Shown here: positions 29,574 through 39,921 of the stretch, piece by piece
Layout: each line of letters opens with the position of its first letter
Numbering within the stretch: the stretch's first letter is position 1
Notes under the pieces: model-generated
The model's database searches: none
The model's input: the letters and a program-made list of their open reading frames with translations, nothing else
What the model was told of the DNA's origin: nothing
Assembly: GCF_002021815.1 (NCBI RefSeq)
Contig: NZ_CP019952.1
Span: forward strand, 3,627,001-3,691,000
DNA: 64,000 nucleotides
Source: Pseudomonas parafulva
Lineage (GTDB): Bacteria; Pseudomonadota; Gammaproteobacteria; Pseudomonadales; Pseudomonadaceae
Reading direction: 5' to 3'
Translations under genes and position numbers: made by a program

Positions 29574-30980
29574 CCAGAGGGCATAGCCTGCCAGCGCCGC
29601 ACCCGATAGCACGGCGGCGAAGATCAGCTTCTCTGTCAGCGTGAAAAGCTTAAGCCCTTGCTCATGTTTGGCCCGGGCAAACAGGATCACCCCCGGCGCG
29701 TACAACAGTGCCGAGAGCAGCAGGTACTTCAGGCCACCGGCATACAGCAGCCAGACGGCGTACCCAACCGCGAGCGCGGCCACGAGCAGGTCCTTGCGCC
29801 GCTGGGCCGGTTGGCCTTCGTAAGTCTCTCCCCGCACGGCCAGCGACATGGCGTAGGCGGCGGACCACAGGTACGGCGCCAGAATCATGGACGAGGCCAG
29901 GTAGATCAGGCTGGTATAGGTACCGGCGGACACCAGCGTGATCAGTAAAAAACCCTGGATCATGCCGTTGGTCAGCCACAGTGCATTGGCAGGTACCTGG
30001 TTGGCGTTCTCCTGGGCAAGGAAACGGGGCATGGTCTGGTCGCGCGCCGTGGCGTAGAGAATCTCGGCACACAGCAGCGCCCACGACAGTAACGCCCCCA
30101 GCAACGAAACCGCCAGCCCCAGGCTGATCAGCAACGCGCCCCAAGGGCCGACGATGTGGGCCAGGACCGCCGCCAGCGAAGGGTTCTGCAAACCGGCCAG
30201 CTCCGGTTGCGTCATGACCCCTAGGGAGAGGACGTTGACCAGTACCAGCAGTGCCAGCACACCCACGAAGCCGATGACCGTGGCCCTGCCCACGTCGGCC
30301 CGCCGCCGAGCCCTGCCTGAGTACACACTGGCGCCTTCGATACCGATGAAGACGAACACCGTTACCAGCATCATGTTGCGCACTTGCTCGAGCACGCTGC
30401 CGAACGCCGGATTGTCCAGCCCCCAGATGTCCTGGGTGAAGATATCCAGGCGAAAAGCGCAGGCCGCGATGACGACGAACAGCACCAGGGGCACCACTTT
30501 GGCCACTGTGGTCACCAGGTTGATGAACGCCGCCTCGCGAATCCCGCGCAATACCAGAAAATGCACCGCCCACAGCAACACCGAGGCACACCCGATGGCC
30601 ACTGGGGTATTGCCTTCACCGAACACCGGGAAATAGAACCCAAGGGTGCTGAACAACAGCACGAAATAACCGACATTCCCCAGCCAGGCACTGATCCAGT
30701 AGCCCCACGCCGAGGAAAAGCCCATGTAGTCGCCGAACCCAGCCTTGGCATAGGCATACACGCCTGAATCCAGTTCAGGCTTGCGGTTGGCCAGCGTCTG
30801 GAAGACGAAGGCCAGGGCCAGCATGCCCACGGCAGTGATCCCCCAGCCAATCAGCACCGCCCCGGCCTGGGCACGGGCCGCCATGTTCTGGGGCAAGGAG
30901 AAAATGCCGCCTCCGATCATCGAACCCACGACCAGCGCCACCAATGCCCCTAGACGCAGTTTCTGTCCTTGTTCGCCCAT
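29553..30980 (-). CDS. Basic amino-acid/ornithine antiporter, ArcD paralogue
   Basis: The 475-residue, 12-TM APC-family antiporter is very similar to the neighbouring ArcD (31407-32834): same length, and shared blocks such as '[26 protein letters not shown]' and '[22 protein letters not shown]'. The start at 30980 has GGAG five bases upstream. The open frame to 31052 lacks similarity. It is transcribed away from the arc operon. Differences in the extracellular loops suggest a separate regulation or a slightly different substrate (arginine, ornithine or lysine exchange). Confidence 0.9.
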   Translation of the reverse strand: MGEQGQKLRLGALVALVVGSMIGGGIFSLPQNMAARAQAGAVLIGWGITAVGMLALAFVFQTLANRKPELDSGVYAYAKAGFGDYMGFSSAWGYWISAWLGNVGYFVLLFSTLGFYFPVFGEGNTPVAIGCASVLLWAVHFLVLRGIREAAFINLVTTVAKVVPLVLFVVIAACAFRLDIFTQDIWGLDNPAFGSVLEQVRNMMLVTVFVFIGIEGASVYSGRARRRADVGRATVIGFVGVLALLVLVNVLSLGVMTQPELAGLQNPSLAAVLAHIVGPWGALLISLGLAVSLLGALLSWALLCAEILYATARDQTMPRFLAQENANQVPANALWLTNGMIQGFLLITLVSAGTYTSLIYLASSMILAPYLWSAAYAMSLAVRGETYEGQPAQRRKDLLVAALAVGYAVWLLYAGGLKYLLLSALLYAPGVILFARAKHEQGLKLFTLTEKLIFAAVLSGAALAGYALWSGLLSL

Positions 30981-31406
30981 AGGTCTCCAGATATTTCCTG
31001 ACAGTGTTGCAGTTGTAACAAGACGCTGTTTATTAATAGAGGCTGACCTCAATTACAGCCGTACTCTCATTTAGCCACTAAGCCATTAACGTCTAAGCGT
31101 GCGGTTGTTAAGAACTCCAGAGTGCCAACCGGTTCACACTATTTCGATAAAAGCATAAATACCGGTAAAAAATTTGCGCTCTGCCCAGAAGCGACTAGTT
31201 TCAACCTTCGCAGGGCAGAGGGATGAAGCGTAGCAAGACATGGAGGTGCCAGCGTACAAGGCCTGCAGCCATGGCAGTCGGCAATCTCCAGGAGTTCGGT
31301 AAGGTAATTCAACGCCCTTACCTTGCAATGCACTGATCCATATCAGCGTATGGCCACGGCATCAGATTTAATCTGTGGCCAACTTCCTCCTGGCAGGAGT
31401 TGTTAA
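30981..31406. other. Spacer between the divergent arcD paralogues
   Basis: There is no convincing gene in these 426 bases. Short minus-strand frames at 31134-31333 lack a ribosome site and family similarity. The spacer holds a CTCTGCCC...GGGCAGAG repeat around 31180-31220, a perfect 7-bp repeat (GGTAAGG 31298-31304, CCTTACC 31316-31322) and the Anr box at 31333-31346. Confidence 0.6.
31333..31346 (+). promoter_or_regulatory. Anr (FNR-type) box and promoter of arcDABC
   Basis: CTGAT-CCAT-ATCAG matches the core TGAT-N4-ATCA of the Anr consensus TTGAT-N4-ATCAA. A -10-like TTTAAT lies at 31367-31372. This puts the expected start point near 31380 and the box centred about 41 bases upstream, which is the class II activator position. 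Confidence 0.8.
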
Positions 31407-32834
31407 ATGTCTGATTCTCCCGCAAAACTAAAACTCGGTGCGTTAGTTGCGCTGGTCGTCGGCTCGATGATCGGTGGCGGCATCTTTTCCCTTCCGCAGA
31501 ACATGGCCGCCAGCGCCGGCGTAGGCGCAGTGTTGATTGGCTGGGCTATCACCGCCGTGGGCATGCTGACCCTGGCTTTCGTATTCCAGACGCTGGCCAA
31601 CCGCAAGCCTGACCTTGACGGCGGAGTCTATGCGTATGCCAAGGCCGGTTTCGGCGATTACATGGGCTTTTCTTCGGCCTGGGGCTACTGGATCAGTGCC
31701 TGGCTGGGGAACGTCGGCTATTTCGTGCTGTTGTTCAGTACCCTGGGCTACTTCTTCCCGGTATTTGGCGAGGGCAACACGCCGGCCGCGATCATCGGCG
31801 CCTCGATCCTGCTGTGGGCAGTGCATTTTCTGGTGCTGCGAGGCATCCGTGAAGCGGCGTTCATCAACCTGGTTACCACGGTGGCCAAGGTGGTGCCGTT
31901 GGTGCTGTTCGCGCTGATCTGCCTGTTCGCCTTCCGGCTGGACGTCTTCACCGCCGATATATGGGGCACCGGTACACCTGAACTGGGCGGCGTGATGAAT
32001 CAGGTGCGCAACATGATGCTGGTGACGGTGTGGGTGTTCATCGGCATCGAAGGCGCGAGCATCTTCTCATCCCGTGCGGAAAAACGCTCCGATGTGGGCA
32101 AGGCCACCGTCATCGGCTTCATCACCGTGCTGTTGTTCCTGGTGCTGGTCAATGTGCTGTCGCTGGGCATCATGACCCAGCCTGAACTGGCAGGGTTGCA
32201 GAACCCCTCGATGGCGGCCGTGCTCGAGCACGTGGTCGGCCACTGGGGCGCCGTGCTGATCAGTGTCGGCCTGATCATCTCGCTGCTCGGTGCGCTGCTG
32301 TCCTGGGTGCTGTTGTGCGCCGAGATCATGTTCGCCGCTGCCAAGGACCACACCATGCCGGCCTTCCTGCGCCGCGAGAACGCCAACCAGGTGCCTGCCA
32401 ACGCCTTGTGGCTGACCAACGCCATGGTGCAGATCTTCCTGGTGATCACGCTGTTCTCCAACAGTACCTACCTGTCGCTGATCTACCTGGCCACTTCGAT
32501 GATCCTGGTGCCCTACCTGTGGTCGGCGGCCTACGCCGTGTTGCTGGCGGTGCGCAGTGAAACCTACCAACAAGCGCTGGCCGAACGCCGCAAGGACCTG
32601 TTCATCGGCAGCGTCGCCCTGCTCTATGCCATCTGGCTGCTATATGCCGGCGGAGTGAAATACCTGCTGCTCTCGGCGCTGCTTTATGCCCCTGGCGCCA
32701 TCCTGTTTGCAAAGGCCAAGCGTGAAGTGGGCCAACCCGTCTTCACCCCCGTGGAAAAACTGATTTTCGCAGCCGTGGTCGTCGGTGCCCTGGTGGCAGC
32801 CTTCGGCCTGTACGACGGCTTCCTGACGCTGTGA
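31407..32834 (+). CDS. arcD: Arginine/ornithine antiporter
   Basis: The 475-residue, 12-TM APC transporter exchanges external arginine for ornithine made by the deiminase pathway. The first helix carries '[17 protein letters not shown]', the family's substrate-binding GSG-like region. It is the first gene of arcDABC, lies just after the Anr-controlled promoter, and is 31 bases from arcA. Confidence 0.95.
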   Translation: MSDSPAKLKLGALVALVVGSMIGGGIFSLPQNMAASAGVGAVLIGWAITAVGMLTLAFVFQTLANRKPDLDGGVYAYAKAGFGDYMGFSSAWGYWISAWLGNVGYFVLLFSTLGYFFPVFGEGNTPAAIIGASILLWAVHFLVLRGIREAAFINLVTTVAKVVPLVLFALICLFAFRLDVFTADIWGTGTPELGGVMNQVRNMMLVTVWVFIGIEGASIFSSRAEKRSDVGKATVIGFITVLLFLVLVNVLSLGIMTQPELAGLQNPSMAAVLEHVVGHWGAVLISVGLIISLLGALLSWVLLCAEIMFAAAKDHTMPAFLRRENANQVPANALWLTNAMVQIFLVITLFSNSTYLSLIYLATSMILVPYLWSAAYAVLLAVRSETYQQALAERRKDLFIGSVALLYAIWLLYAGGVKYLLLSALLYAPGAILFAKAKREVGQPVFTPVEKLIFAAVVVGALVAAFGLYDGFLTL

Positions 32835-32865
32835 TCCCTCTTCGACTCAATGGAGGATTGAAACC

Positions 32866-34119
32866 ATGTCCGCTGAAAAACAGAAATACGGTGTGCATTC
32901 CGAAGCCGGCAAGCTGCGCAAGGTCATGGTGTGCGCGCCGGGCCTTGCGCACAAGCGCCTGACCCCGACCAACTGCGACGAGCTGTTGTTTGACGATGTG
33001 ATCTGGGTGGATCAGGCCAAGCGTGACCACTTCGATTTCGTCACCAAGATGCGCGAGCGGGGTGTCGATGTGCTGGAAATGCACAACCTGCTGACCGACA
33101 TCGTGCAGCAACCCGAAGCGCTCAAATGGATACTGGACCGCAAGATCACCCCTGACACCGTCGGGGTAGGCCTGACCAATGAGGTGCGCAGTTGGCTCGA
33201 AGGCATGGAGCCGCGTCATCTGGCTGAATTTTTGATTGGCGGTGTGGCTGGCCAGGATCTGCCGCAAAGCGAAGGCGCCGAAGTGGTCAAGATGTACAAC
33301 GACTACCTGGGCCATTCGAGTTTCATCCTGCCACCGTTGCCCAATACCCAATTCACCCGCGACACCACCTGCTGGATCTACGGGGGCGTCACGCTCAACC
33401 CCATGTACTGGCCGGCACGGCGCCATGAAACGCTGCTCACCACCGCCATCTACACGTTCCACCCGCAGTTCACAGGCGCCGACTTCCAGGTCTGGTACGG
33501 TGACCCGGACAAGGACCATGGTCAGTCCACCCTCGAAGGCGGTGATGTCATGCCCATCGGCAACGGCATCGTGCTGATCGGCATGGGCGAGCGCACCTCT
33601 CGCCAGGCCATCGGCCAGTTGGCGCAGAGCCTGTTCGCCAAGGGCGCCGTGCACAAGGTCATCGTCGCCGGCTTGCCCAAGTCCCGCGCCGCCATGCACC
33701 TGGACACCGTGTTCAGCTTCTGCGACCGCGACCTGGTCACGGTCTTCCCCGAGGTGGTCAGCGAGATCGTACCGTTCATCATCCAGCCCGACGAAAGCCG
33801 GCCCTATGGCATGGACGTGCGCCGCGAGCACAAGTCGTTCATCGAGGTTGTGGGCGAACAGCTGGGTGTGCGCCTGCGGGTGGTCGAAACCGGCGGCAAC
33901 AGCTTTGCCGCCGAACGCGAGCAATGGGATGACGGCAACAACGTGGTGGCGCTGGAGCCAGGCGTGGTCATTGGTTACGACCGCAACACCTACACCAATA
34001 CCTTGCTGCGCAAGGCCGGGGTCGAAGTGATCACCATCAGTGCTGGCGAACTGGGCCGCGGCCGCGGCGGAGGCCACTGCATGACCTGCCCTATCGTTCG
34101 CGACCCCATCGATTACTGA
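32866..34119 (+). CDS. arcA: Arginine deiminase
   Basis: The 417-residue enzyme hydrolyses arginine to citrulline and ammonia. The guanidino-modifying fold is clear: '[18 protein letters not shown]' at the start, '[12 protein letters not shown]', '[23 protein letters not shown]', and the nucleophile C405 in [10 protein letters not shown] close to the C-terminus, with the catalytic His in '[13 protein letters not shown]'. GGAGG sits eight to nine bases before the ATG. It is the second gene of arcDABC. Confidence 0.97.
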   Translation: MSAEKQKYGVHSEAGKLRKVMVCAPGLAHKRLTPTNCDELLFDDVIWVDQAKRDHFDFVTKMRERGVDVLEMHNLLTDIVQQPEALKWILDRKITPDTVGVGLTNEVRSWLEGMEPRHLAEFLIGGVAGQDLPQSEGAEVVKMYNDYLGHSSFILPPLPNTQFTRDTTCWIYGGVTLNPMYWPARRHETLLTTAIYTFHPQFTGADFQVWYGDPDKDHGQSTLEGGDVMPIGNGIVLIGMGERTSRQAIGQLAQSLFAKGAVHKVIVAGLPKSRAAMHLDTVFSFCDRDLVTVFPEVVSEIVPFIIQPDESRPYGMDVRREHKSFIEVVGEQLGVRLRVVETGGNSFAAEREQWDDGNNVVALEPGVVIGYDRNTYTNTLLRKAGVEVITISAGELGRGRGGGHCMTCPIVRDPIDY

Positions 34120-34185
34120 CGTCCATCAACCAGGCCGCCCCTACCCGGTAGCGGCCCGGCGTTCACCACACCCAGGAGAAAAGTC

Positions 34186-35196
34186 ATGGCGTTCAACATC
34201 CACAACCGCAACCTGCTCAGCCTGGAACACCACAGCACCCGTGAGCTGCGTTACCTGCTGGACCTGTCCCGCGACCTCAAGCGGGCCAAGTACACCGGCA
34301 CCGAACAGCAGCACCTCAAGGGCAACAACATTGCGCTGATTTTTGAAAAAACCTCCACGCGTACCCGTTGTGCTTTCGAAGTGGCCGCTTACGACCAAGG
34401 CGCCAACGTCACCTACATCGACCCGAACTCCTCGCAGATCGGCCACAAGGAAAGCATGAAGGACACCGCTCGCGTGCTCGGGCGCATGTACGACGCAATC
34501 GAATACCGCGGCTTCAAGCAGGAAATCGTCGAAGAACTGGCCAAGTATGCCGGCGTGCCAGTATTCAATGGCCTGACGGATGAATATCACCCTACCCAGA
34601 TGATTGCCGACGTGTTGACCATGCGCGAACACAGCGACAAGCCGCTGCATGACATCAGCTACGCCTACCTGGGCGATGCGCGCAACAACATGGGCAACTC
34701 GCTGCTGTTGATCGGCGCCAAGCTGGGCATGGACGTGCGCATCGCTGCGCCCAAGGACCTCTGGCCCCACGATGACCTGGTGCAACGTTGCAAGCAGTAC
34801 GCCGAGCAAAGCGGTGCCCGCATCACCCTCACCGAAGATGCCAAGGCCGCCGTCAAGGGCGTGGACTTCATTCATACCGACGTGTGGGTATCGATGGGCG
34901 AACCCATCGAAGCCTGGGGCGAACGCATCAAGCTGCTCAAGCCCTACCAGGTCAACGCCGAGCTGATGAAGGCCAGCGGCAACCCCAGGACCAAGTTCAT
35001 GCACTGCCTGCCGGCGTTTCACAACTGCGAGACCAAGGTGGGCAAGCAGATCGCCGAGCAGTACCCGGACCTCACTAACGGCATCGAAGTGACCGATGAC
35101 GTGTTCGAGTCCCCGGCCTGCATTGCGTTCGAGCAAGCGGAAAACCGCATGCACACGATCAAGGCGATTCTGGTGTCGACACTGGCCGATCTGTAG
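34186..35196 (+). CDS. arcB: Ornithine carbamoyltransferase, catabolic
   Basis: The 336-residue transcarbamylase converts citrulline and phosphate to ornithine and carbamoyl phosphate. The carbamoyl-phosphate motif STRTR is at 57-61, '[20 protein letters not shown]' is present, and HCLPAFHNC carries the catalytic cysteine. The length and operon position identify the catabolic enzyme rather than ArgF. AGGAG precedes the ATG. Confidence 0.96.
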   Translation: MAFNIHNRNLLSLEHHSTRELRYLLDLSRDLKRAKYTGTEQQHLKGNNIALIFEKTSTRTRCAFEVAAYDQGANVTYIDPNSSQIGHKESMKDTARVLGRMYDAIEYRGFKQEIVEELAKYAGVPVFNGLTDEYHPTQMIADVLTMREHSDKPLHDISYAYLGDARNNMGNSLLLIGAKLGMDVRIAAPKDLWPHDDLVQRCKQYAEQSGARITLTEDAKAAVKGVDFIHTDVWVSMGEPIEAWGERIKLLKPYQVNAELMKASGNPRTKFMHCLPAFHNCETKVGKQIAEQYPDLTNGIEVTDDVFESPACIAFEQAENRMHTIKAILVSTLADL

Positions 35197-35284
35197 ATCG
35201 CCGCCTGCTTTGGCATTGCGGCTGTTAGCGGGCCGCATTAGCCGTCCTGCAGCCGCTCACGACTTTCGATAAAGGACATTCTCC

Positions 35285-36214
35285 ATGCGTATCGTTGTTG
35301 CACTAGGCGGCAATGCCCTGCTGCGCCGTGGCGAGCCCATGACCGCGCAAAACCAGCGCGCCAACATTCGTACCGCTGCCGAGCAGATTGCCAAGATCCA
35401 CCCCGGTAACGAGCTGGTAATCGCCCATGGCAATGGCCCGCAAGTGGGCCTGCTGGCCTTGCAAGGGCTGTCGTACAAGCCCGACGAGGCCTATCCGCTG
35501 GACGTGTTGGGCGCCGAAACCGAGGGCATGATCGGCTACATGATCGAGCAGGAACTGGGCAACCTGCTGGACGTCGGCGTGCCGTTTGCCACCCTGCTGA
35601 CCCAGGTCGAAGTGGACGCCGAGGACCCTGCGTTCAAGGACCCGAGCAAGTTCATCGGCCCGGTCTACAGCAAAGATGAAGCCCAGCGCCTGGCCGCTGA
35701 AAAGGGCTGGGTGGTCAAGCCTGACGGGGACAAATACCGCCGGGTGGTGGCAAGCCCCAGGCCCAAACGCATCTTCGAAATCCGCCCTATCAAATGGCTG
35801 CTCGAAAAGGGCAGCATCGTGATCTGTGCCGGCGGCGGCGGCATCCCGACCCTCTACGATGAACACCGTAAGCTCAAGGGTATCGAGGCGGTGATCGACA
35901 AGGACCTGTGCTCTGCACTGCTGGCCGAACAGCTCGAGGCCGACCTGCTGATCATTGCCACCGATGTGGAGGCGGCGTACATCGATTTTGGCAAGCCGAC
36001 CCAACGCGCCATCGCCCAGGCCCACCCTGACGAGCTGGACACGCTAGGTTTCGCGGCAGGTTCGATGGGGCCCAAGGTGCAGGCGGCCAGCGACTTTGCC
36101 CGGCACACGGGCAAGGTGGCGGTGATCAGCTCGCTGGCCAATATCGAGCGCATCGTGACCGGTACCGCCGGCACGCGGGTTTCGACCGCTGCCCCTGGGA
36201 TCAGCTACCGTTGA
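35285..36214 (+). CDS. arcC: Carbamate kinase
   Basis: The 309-residue amino-acid-kinase-family enzyme makes ATP from carbamoyl phosphate, the energy-yielding step of the pathway. It starts [19 protein letters not shown] (phosphate loop) and contains '[16 protein letters not shown]', '[12 protein letters not shown]', '[11 protein letters not shown]' and '[13 protein letters not shown]'. AAGGA lies seven bases before the ATG. It is the last gene of arcDABC. Confidence 0.97.
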   Translation: MRIVVALGGNALLRRGEPMTAQNQRANIRTAAEQIAKIHPGNELVIAHGNGPQVGLLALQGLSYKPDEAYPLDVLGAETEGMIGYMIEQELGNLLDVGVPFATLLTQVEVDAEDPAFKDPSKFIGPVYSKDEAQRLAAEKGWVVKPDGDKYRRVVASPRPKRIFEIRPIKWLLEKGSIVICAGGGGIPTLYDEHRKLKGIEAVIDKDLCSALLAEQLEADLLIIATDVEAAYIDFGKPTQRAIAQAHPDELDTLGFAAGSMGPKVQAASDFARHTGKVAVISSLANIERIVTGTAGTRVSTAAPGISYR

Positions 36215-36262
36215 ATACCGTCGGCGGGCCATGTGCCCGCTCAATCTCATACAGGAGAGCCC

Positions 36263-36631
36263 ATGGCCAAATATGAACCCGGTCACGTCCACATCGAGCG
36301 CACTGCGCTCAACAGCAGTGACCACAGCTATGACCTCAAGGTGGACTACGAGGCCTTTACCGACCCCCGTGAGGGCAGGGGTATTCAATTCCACATGAAG
36401 GGCAGTATCGAGGGCAAGCCTGTCGACGAGGCTTTCTTTCTGCCCAAGGATCAGGTGCTGCCCAGTTTTCTGATGCAACTGAGTCGCCGCGCCCAGGCTT
36501 ACCTGGCCCCACCGAAGAAATTCGAAAGCCTGGCTTCACCCCACAGGATCTACGACTGGATGTTCGAGGACATCCGCGCCAAGCTGGACGTGAAGTCCGG
36601 TGACCCCATCAAGCCTGAGCATCTGGAGTAG
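36263..36631 (+). CDS. Small conserved pseudomonad protein (DUF5064-like)
   Basis: The 122-residue soluble protein has no signal peptide. Segments such as 'AKYEPGHVHIERTALNSSD', 'YEAFTDPREGRGIQFHMKG' and 'RIYDWMFEDIRAKL' resemble a short family restricted to Pseudomonas that I believe is DUF5064. The function is unknown. AGGAG lies just before ATG 36263. It begins 48 bases after arcC and could be read through from the arc operon, so a link to arginine or anaerobic metabolism is possible but not shown. Confidence 0.7.
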   Translation: MAKYEPGHVHIERTALNSSDHSYDLKVDYEAFTDPREGRGIQFHMKGSIEGKPVDEAFFLPKDQVLPSFLMQLSRRAQAYLAPPKKFESLASPHRIYDWMFEDIRAKLDVKSGDPIKPEHLE

Positions 36632-36702
36632 GACGCGACCCGTCACGAGCAGGATCCGCTTGAGGCATACTAGCGCCCTACCCGGCCATTTCGTATTGCC
36701 AC

Positions 36703-38211
36703 ATGCGTATCCATGTCAGCTTCATCGACCGCGTCGGCATCACTCAGGAAGTCCTGGCGCTGCTCGGTGCGCGCAACCTCAACCTCGATGCCGTGGAGAT
36801 GGTGCCGCCGAACGTCTACATCGACGCACCGACCCTCAGCCCCGCCGTGCTGGAAGAGCTGCATGACGCCTTGTTCGACGTACAGGGTGTGAAGGCAGTG
36901 GAGGTGGTCGACATCCTGCCGGGGCAACGTCGTCACCTGCAGCTCGATGCACTGCTGGCCGCCATGAGCGACCCAGTGCTGGCGGTGGACAGGGCCGGCA
37001 AGGTGTTGCTGGCCAACCCTGCGCTGGTGGCGTTGTGTGGTCGGGAGTCGGCCGGGCGCTGCGTAGGCGAGTTGTTTGGCGACCCGGGCCTGCTGCAAGC
37101 GTTGCTCGACAGCAACTTTCACCTGCCCATGCGCGAAATGCAGCTCAATGGCCAGAGCCTGCTGCTCGACGCCATGCCAATCACCCACACCGGCGGCCTG
37201 CTGACACTTTACCCGCCCACGCGATTGGGTGAGCGGCTATCAGCCCTGCGCCACGATCATGCCGAGGGTTTCGACGCCCTGTTGGGCGAATCACCCGCCA
37301 TCCGTACCCTGAAGGCTCGGGGCTTGCGTGTGGCTACCCTGGATGCACCGCTGTTGGTGCATGGCGAGACCGGCACCGGCAAGGAACTGGTGGCCCGCGC
37401 CTGCCACGCGATCAGCAGCCGTCACGCGGCTCCCTTTCTGGCCCTGAACTGCGCCGCCTTGCCTGAAAGCCTGGCCGAGAGCGAACTGTTCGGTTATGCA
37501 CCAGGCGCCTTCACTGGCGCTCAGCGCGGCGGCAAGCCAGGGCTGATGGAGCTGGCCAACCAGGGCACGGTGTTTCTCGATGAGATCGGCGAGATGTCCC
37601 CCTACCTGCAAGCCAAGCTGCTGCGTTTTCTCAGTGACGGCAGTTTCCGCCGCGTGGGGGGCGACCGGGAAGTGAAGGTCAACGTGCGTATCATCAGCGC
37701 GACCCACCGTAACCTGGAGCAGATGGTGGCCGAGGGCACGTTCCGCGAGGACCTGTTTTACCGCCTCAATGTGTTGAACCTGCAAGTCCCTCCCCTGCGT
37801 GACCGCGGCCAGGATATCCTGATGCTCGCGCACTTCTTCATGCAGCAGGCCTGCACACAGATCCAGCGGCCTGCCTGCAGGCTCACCCCCGCCACCCACA
37901 GCGCCATGCTGGCTAACCCTTGGCCGGGCAATGTGCGGCAATTGCAGAACGTGATCTTTCGCGCCGCCGCTATCTGCGAAAGCAACCTGGTGGACATCGG
38001 CGATTTGGACATCGCTGGCACGTCTGTCAGTCGCACCCATGAGGGCGACGTGGCCAGCCTGGAACAGGCCGTGGGTGATTTCGAGCGTGAGCTGTTGCAA
38101 CGGCTGTATACCAGCTACCCCTCGACCCGATTGCTGGCGGCCCGGCTGCAGACCTCACATACCGCCATTGCCCAACGCCTGCGCAAATACGGAATTCCTG
38201 GAAAAACCTGA
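36703..38211 (+). CDS. phhR: TyrR/PhhR-type aromatic amino-acid regulator
   Basis: The 502-residue protein has an ACT domain (1-75), a PAS domain (~78-140) and a sigma54-interaction AAA+ domain (~190-425). The latter carries Walker A GETGTGKE (221-228), GAFTGA at 268-273 and '[12 protein letters not shown]'. A Fis-like helix-turn-helix is at the end (~465-500, '[27 protein letters not shown]'). PhhR controls phenylalanine, tyrosine and homogentisate catabolism in P. putida. The intact GAFTGA indicates that sigma54-dependent activation is possible. The phhAB target genes are not in the window. Confidence 0.93.
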   Translation: MRIHVSFIDRVGITQEVLALLGARNLNLDAVEMVPPNVYIDAPTLSPAVLEELHDALFDVQGVKAVEVVDILPGQRRHLQLDALLAAMSDPVLAVDRAGKVLLANPALVALCGRESAGRCVGELFGDPGLLQALLDSNFHLPMREMQLNGQSLLLDAMPITHTGGLLTLYPPTRLGERLSALRHDHAEGFDALLGESPAIRTLKARGLRVATLDAPLLVHGETGTGKELVARACHAISSRHAAPFLALNCAALPESLAESELFGYAPGAFTGAQRGGKPGLMELANQGTVFLDEIGEMSPYLQAKLLRFLSDGSFRRVGGDREVKVNVRIISATHRNLEQMVAEGTFREDLFYRLNVLNLQVPPLRDRGQDILMLAHFFMQQACTQIQRPACRLTPATHSAMLANPWPGNVRQLQNVIFRAAAICESNLVDIGDLDIAGTSVSRTHEGDVASLEQAVGDFERELLQRLYTSYPSTRLLAARLQTSHTAIAQRLRKYGIPGKT

Positions 38212-38375
38212 GGTTGACGACAATTCCCTCTGTTTTAGCAGACTTTTCCTAGGCGTTCCCCGGATACGTCTTTCGTCACGCCTCGTAGAATGGTGCCAGT
38301 GCAATCCTGCCTGTCACCCCGCCAGACCGCCCCAGAGCGGTCAGCGGTCCGTTATGGATTCAACGAGAGTACCTG

Positions 38376-39575
38376 ATGTTCGAACTCGATTTTTACGGCA
38401 CGCTGGTGGCCGCTTCCCTGGTGCTGCTGCTAGGTCGCGGTCTGGTCGCACGCATAGGTTTTCTGCGTGCCTACAACATCCCTGAACCGGTCGCCGGTGG
38501 CCTGGTGGTCGCGATTGCCCTGCTGGTGCTGCGCACCTTCGATGTGCAAGTTCACTTCGACACCTCCCTGCAGACACCTTTGATGCTGGCATTCTTCGCC
38601 ACCATCGGCCTGAACGCCGATTTTGCCAGCCTGAAAAAAGGTGGGCGTGCGGTGGTCCTGTTCCTGGCGGTGGTGACCGGCCTGCTGGTGGTGCAGAACG
38701 CCTTGGGCATCGGTCTGGCCACGGCGCTGGGGTTGGACCCGTTGATGGGTCTGCTGGCCGGCTCGATCACCCTGTCGGGAGGCCATGGCACCGGTGCTGC
38801 GTGGGGCGCCACCTTCACTGAAAAGTTCGGCCTGGCCTCGGCCTCGGAGCTGGCATTGGCCTCCGCCACGTTCGGGCTGGTCTTGGGCGGCTTGATTGGC
38901 GGTCCCGTGGCCCGCCTACTGATCAAGCGGGTCGCGACCCCTGGCTTGGCTAATAACACGCCTCAGTTGCCCTCAGGCTTCGAGCAGCCGGAGAAAGAAC
39001 GCCTGATCACCTCGTTTTCCGTGATCGAGACGCTTGCCCTGATTGCAGTGAGCCTGTTGACCGGTACCGTGCTAAATGAGCTGCTCAAGGGCACTGCCTT
39101 CGAGTTGCCAAACTTCGTCTGCGTATTGTTCGTGGGCGTACTGCTGCGCAATGGCCTGTCAGCCTTCGGCTTTTATCAGGTGTTCGAGCGGGAAGTGTCG
39201 GTACTGGGCAATGTGAGCCTGTCGTTGTTTCTGGCCATTGCGTTGATGTCGTTGAAACTGTGGGACCTGGCTGCACTGGCACTGCCTTTCTTTGTGCTGC
39301 TGGCGGCGCAGACCCTGCTGATGGCGCTGTTTGCCATCTTCATCACCTTCCGGGTCATGGGCCGCACCTACGACGCGGCTGTCCTGTCCGCCGGCCATTG
39401 CGGCTTCGGACTGGGTGCAACGCCTACCGCAATCGCGAACATGCAAGCGGTGACCCAGCGGTTCGGGCCTTCGCACGTGGCATTTCTGGTGGTGCCGATG
39501 GTGGGGGCGTTCTTCATTGACTTGATCAATGTGGTGGTGATCAAGGTGTATCTGGCGCTGCCGTTTTTTCAATAA
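38376..39575 (+). CDS. gltS: Sodium/glutamate symporter
   Basis: The 399-residue membrane protein of the GltS family has two inverted repeats of five helices. Family motifs are 'YNIPEPVAGGLVVAIALLVL' at ~30-50, 'ITLSGGHGTGAAWG' (first re-entrant loop, ~130-143) and 'AGHCGFGLGATPTAIANM' (second, ~340-358). It imports L-glutamate with Na+. It is monocistronic, 164 bases after phhR and convergent with the immunity gene beyond a strong terminator. Confidence 0.95.
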   Translation: MFELDFYGTLVAASLVLLLGRGLVARIGFLRAYNIPEPVAGGLVVAIALLVLRTFDVQVHFDTSLQTPLMLAFFATIGLNADFASLKKGGRAVVLFLAVVTGLLVVQNALGIGLATALGLDPLMGLLAGSITLSGGHGTGAAWGATFTEKFGLASASELALASATFGLVLGGLIGGPVARLLIKRVATPGLANNTPQLPSGFEQPEKERLITSFSVIETLALIAVSLLTGTVLNELLKGTAFELPNFVCVLFVGVLLRNGLSAFGFYQVFEREVSVLGNVSLSLFLAIALMSLKLWDLAALALPFFVLLAAQTLLMALFAIFITFRVMGRTYDAAVLSAGHCGFGLGATPTAIANMQAVTQRFGPSHVAFLVVPMVGAFFIDLINVVVIKVYLALPFFQ

Positions 39576-39613
39576 TGAACCTGTGATGGCGTTGCCGAAC
39601 CGGTAAGCTGAAA

Positions 39614-39650
39614 GACTCCCGCACGATGAGCTGCGGGAGTCGTCTGTTTT
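39614..39650. terminator. Strong terminator between gltS and the immunity gene
   Basis: A perfect 10-bp stem (GACTCCCGCA 39614-39623, TGCGGGAGTC 39632-39641) is followed by GTCTGTTTT on the plus strand. It ends gltS and may also stop transcripts from the convergent bacteriocin operon. Confidence 0.8.
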
Positions 39651-39654
39651 GGAT

Positions 39655-39921
39655 TCAGGATGGCTTGAAACCTGGAAGCCCCTGCTCAGCGCGCCACCGT
39701 TTCACTTCGTCAACTACCGCTTTAGGGGAGGATTCAATCCCGACCCTGTGTGGGCGGTAAATCAGATTTGATTTTGCGGGGTGCTGGACAAGGCGTTCAA
39801 ATTCAAGTACGCCACGAGTATGCTCCCTGTCATTAGGGAAGTACTGAGGGTCACTGTGATATAAGGCATACACCAATTGAAAAAATTCTCGCTCAGTATA
39901 ATCACTTATTTCTTTAGGCAT
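39655..39921 (-). CDS. Colicin/pyocin DNase immunity protein (Im-like)
   Basis: The 88-residue acidic four-helix protein aligns by eye with Im2/Im9: 'ISDYTEREFFQLV', 'LEFERLVQHPAKSNLIYRP', 'SPKAVVDEVKRWRAEQGLPGFK'. Such proteins bind and block the cognate HNH nuclease in the producer. In the specificity helix the universally used Tyr is kept (Y55). The following Tyr of Im9 (Tyr55 there) is Arg56 and the Asp is Asn52, so binding chemistry differs from E9/Im9. It overlaps the bacteriocin stop by eight bases (ATGCCTAA). AT-richer codon use than its neighbours suggests recent acquisition. Confidence 0.9.
   Translation of the reverse strand: MPKEISDYTEREFFQLVYALYHSDPQYFPNDREHTRGVLEFERLVQHPAKSNLIYRPHRVGIESSPKAVVDEVKRWRAEQGLPGFKPS

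Noticed and set aside
31134..31333. Two 64-codon minus-strand frames in the arcD divergent spacer
   Set aside because: They have no ribosome site and no recognisable family, and they lie across the regulatory region.
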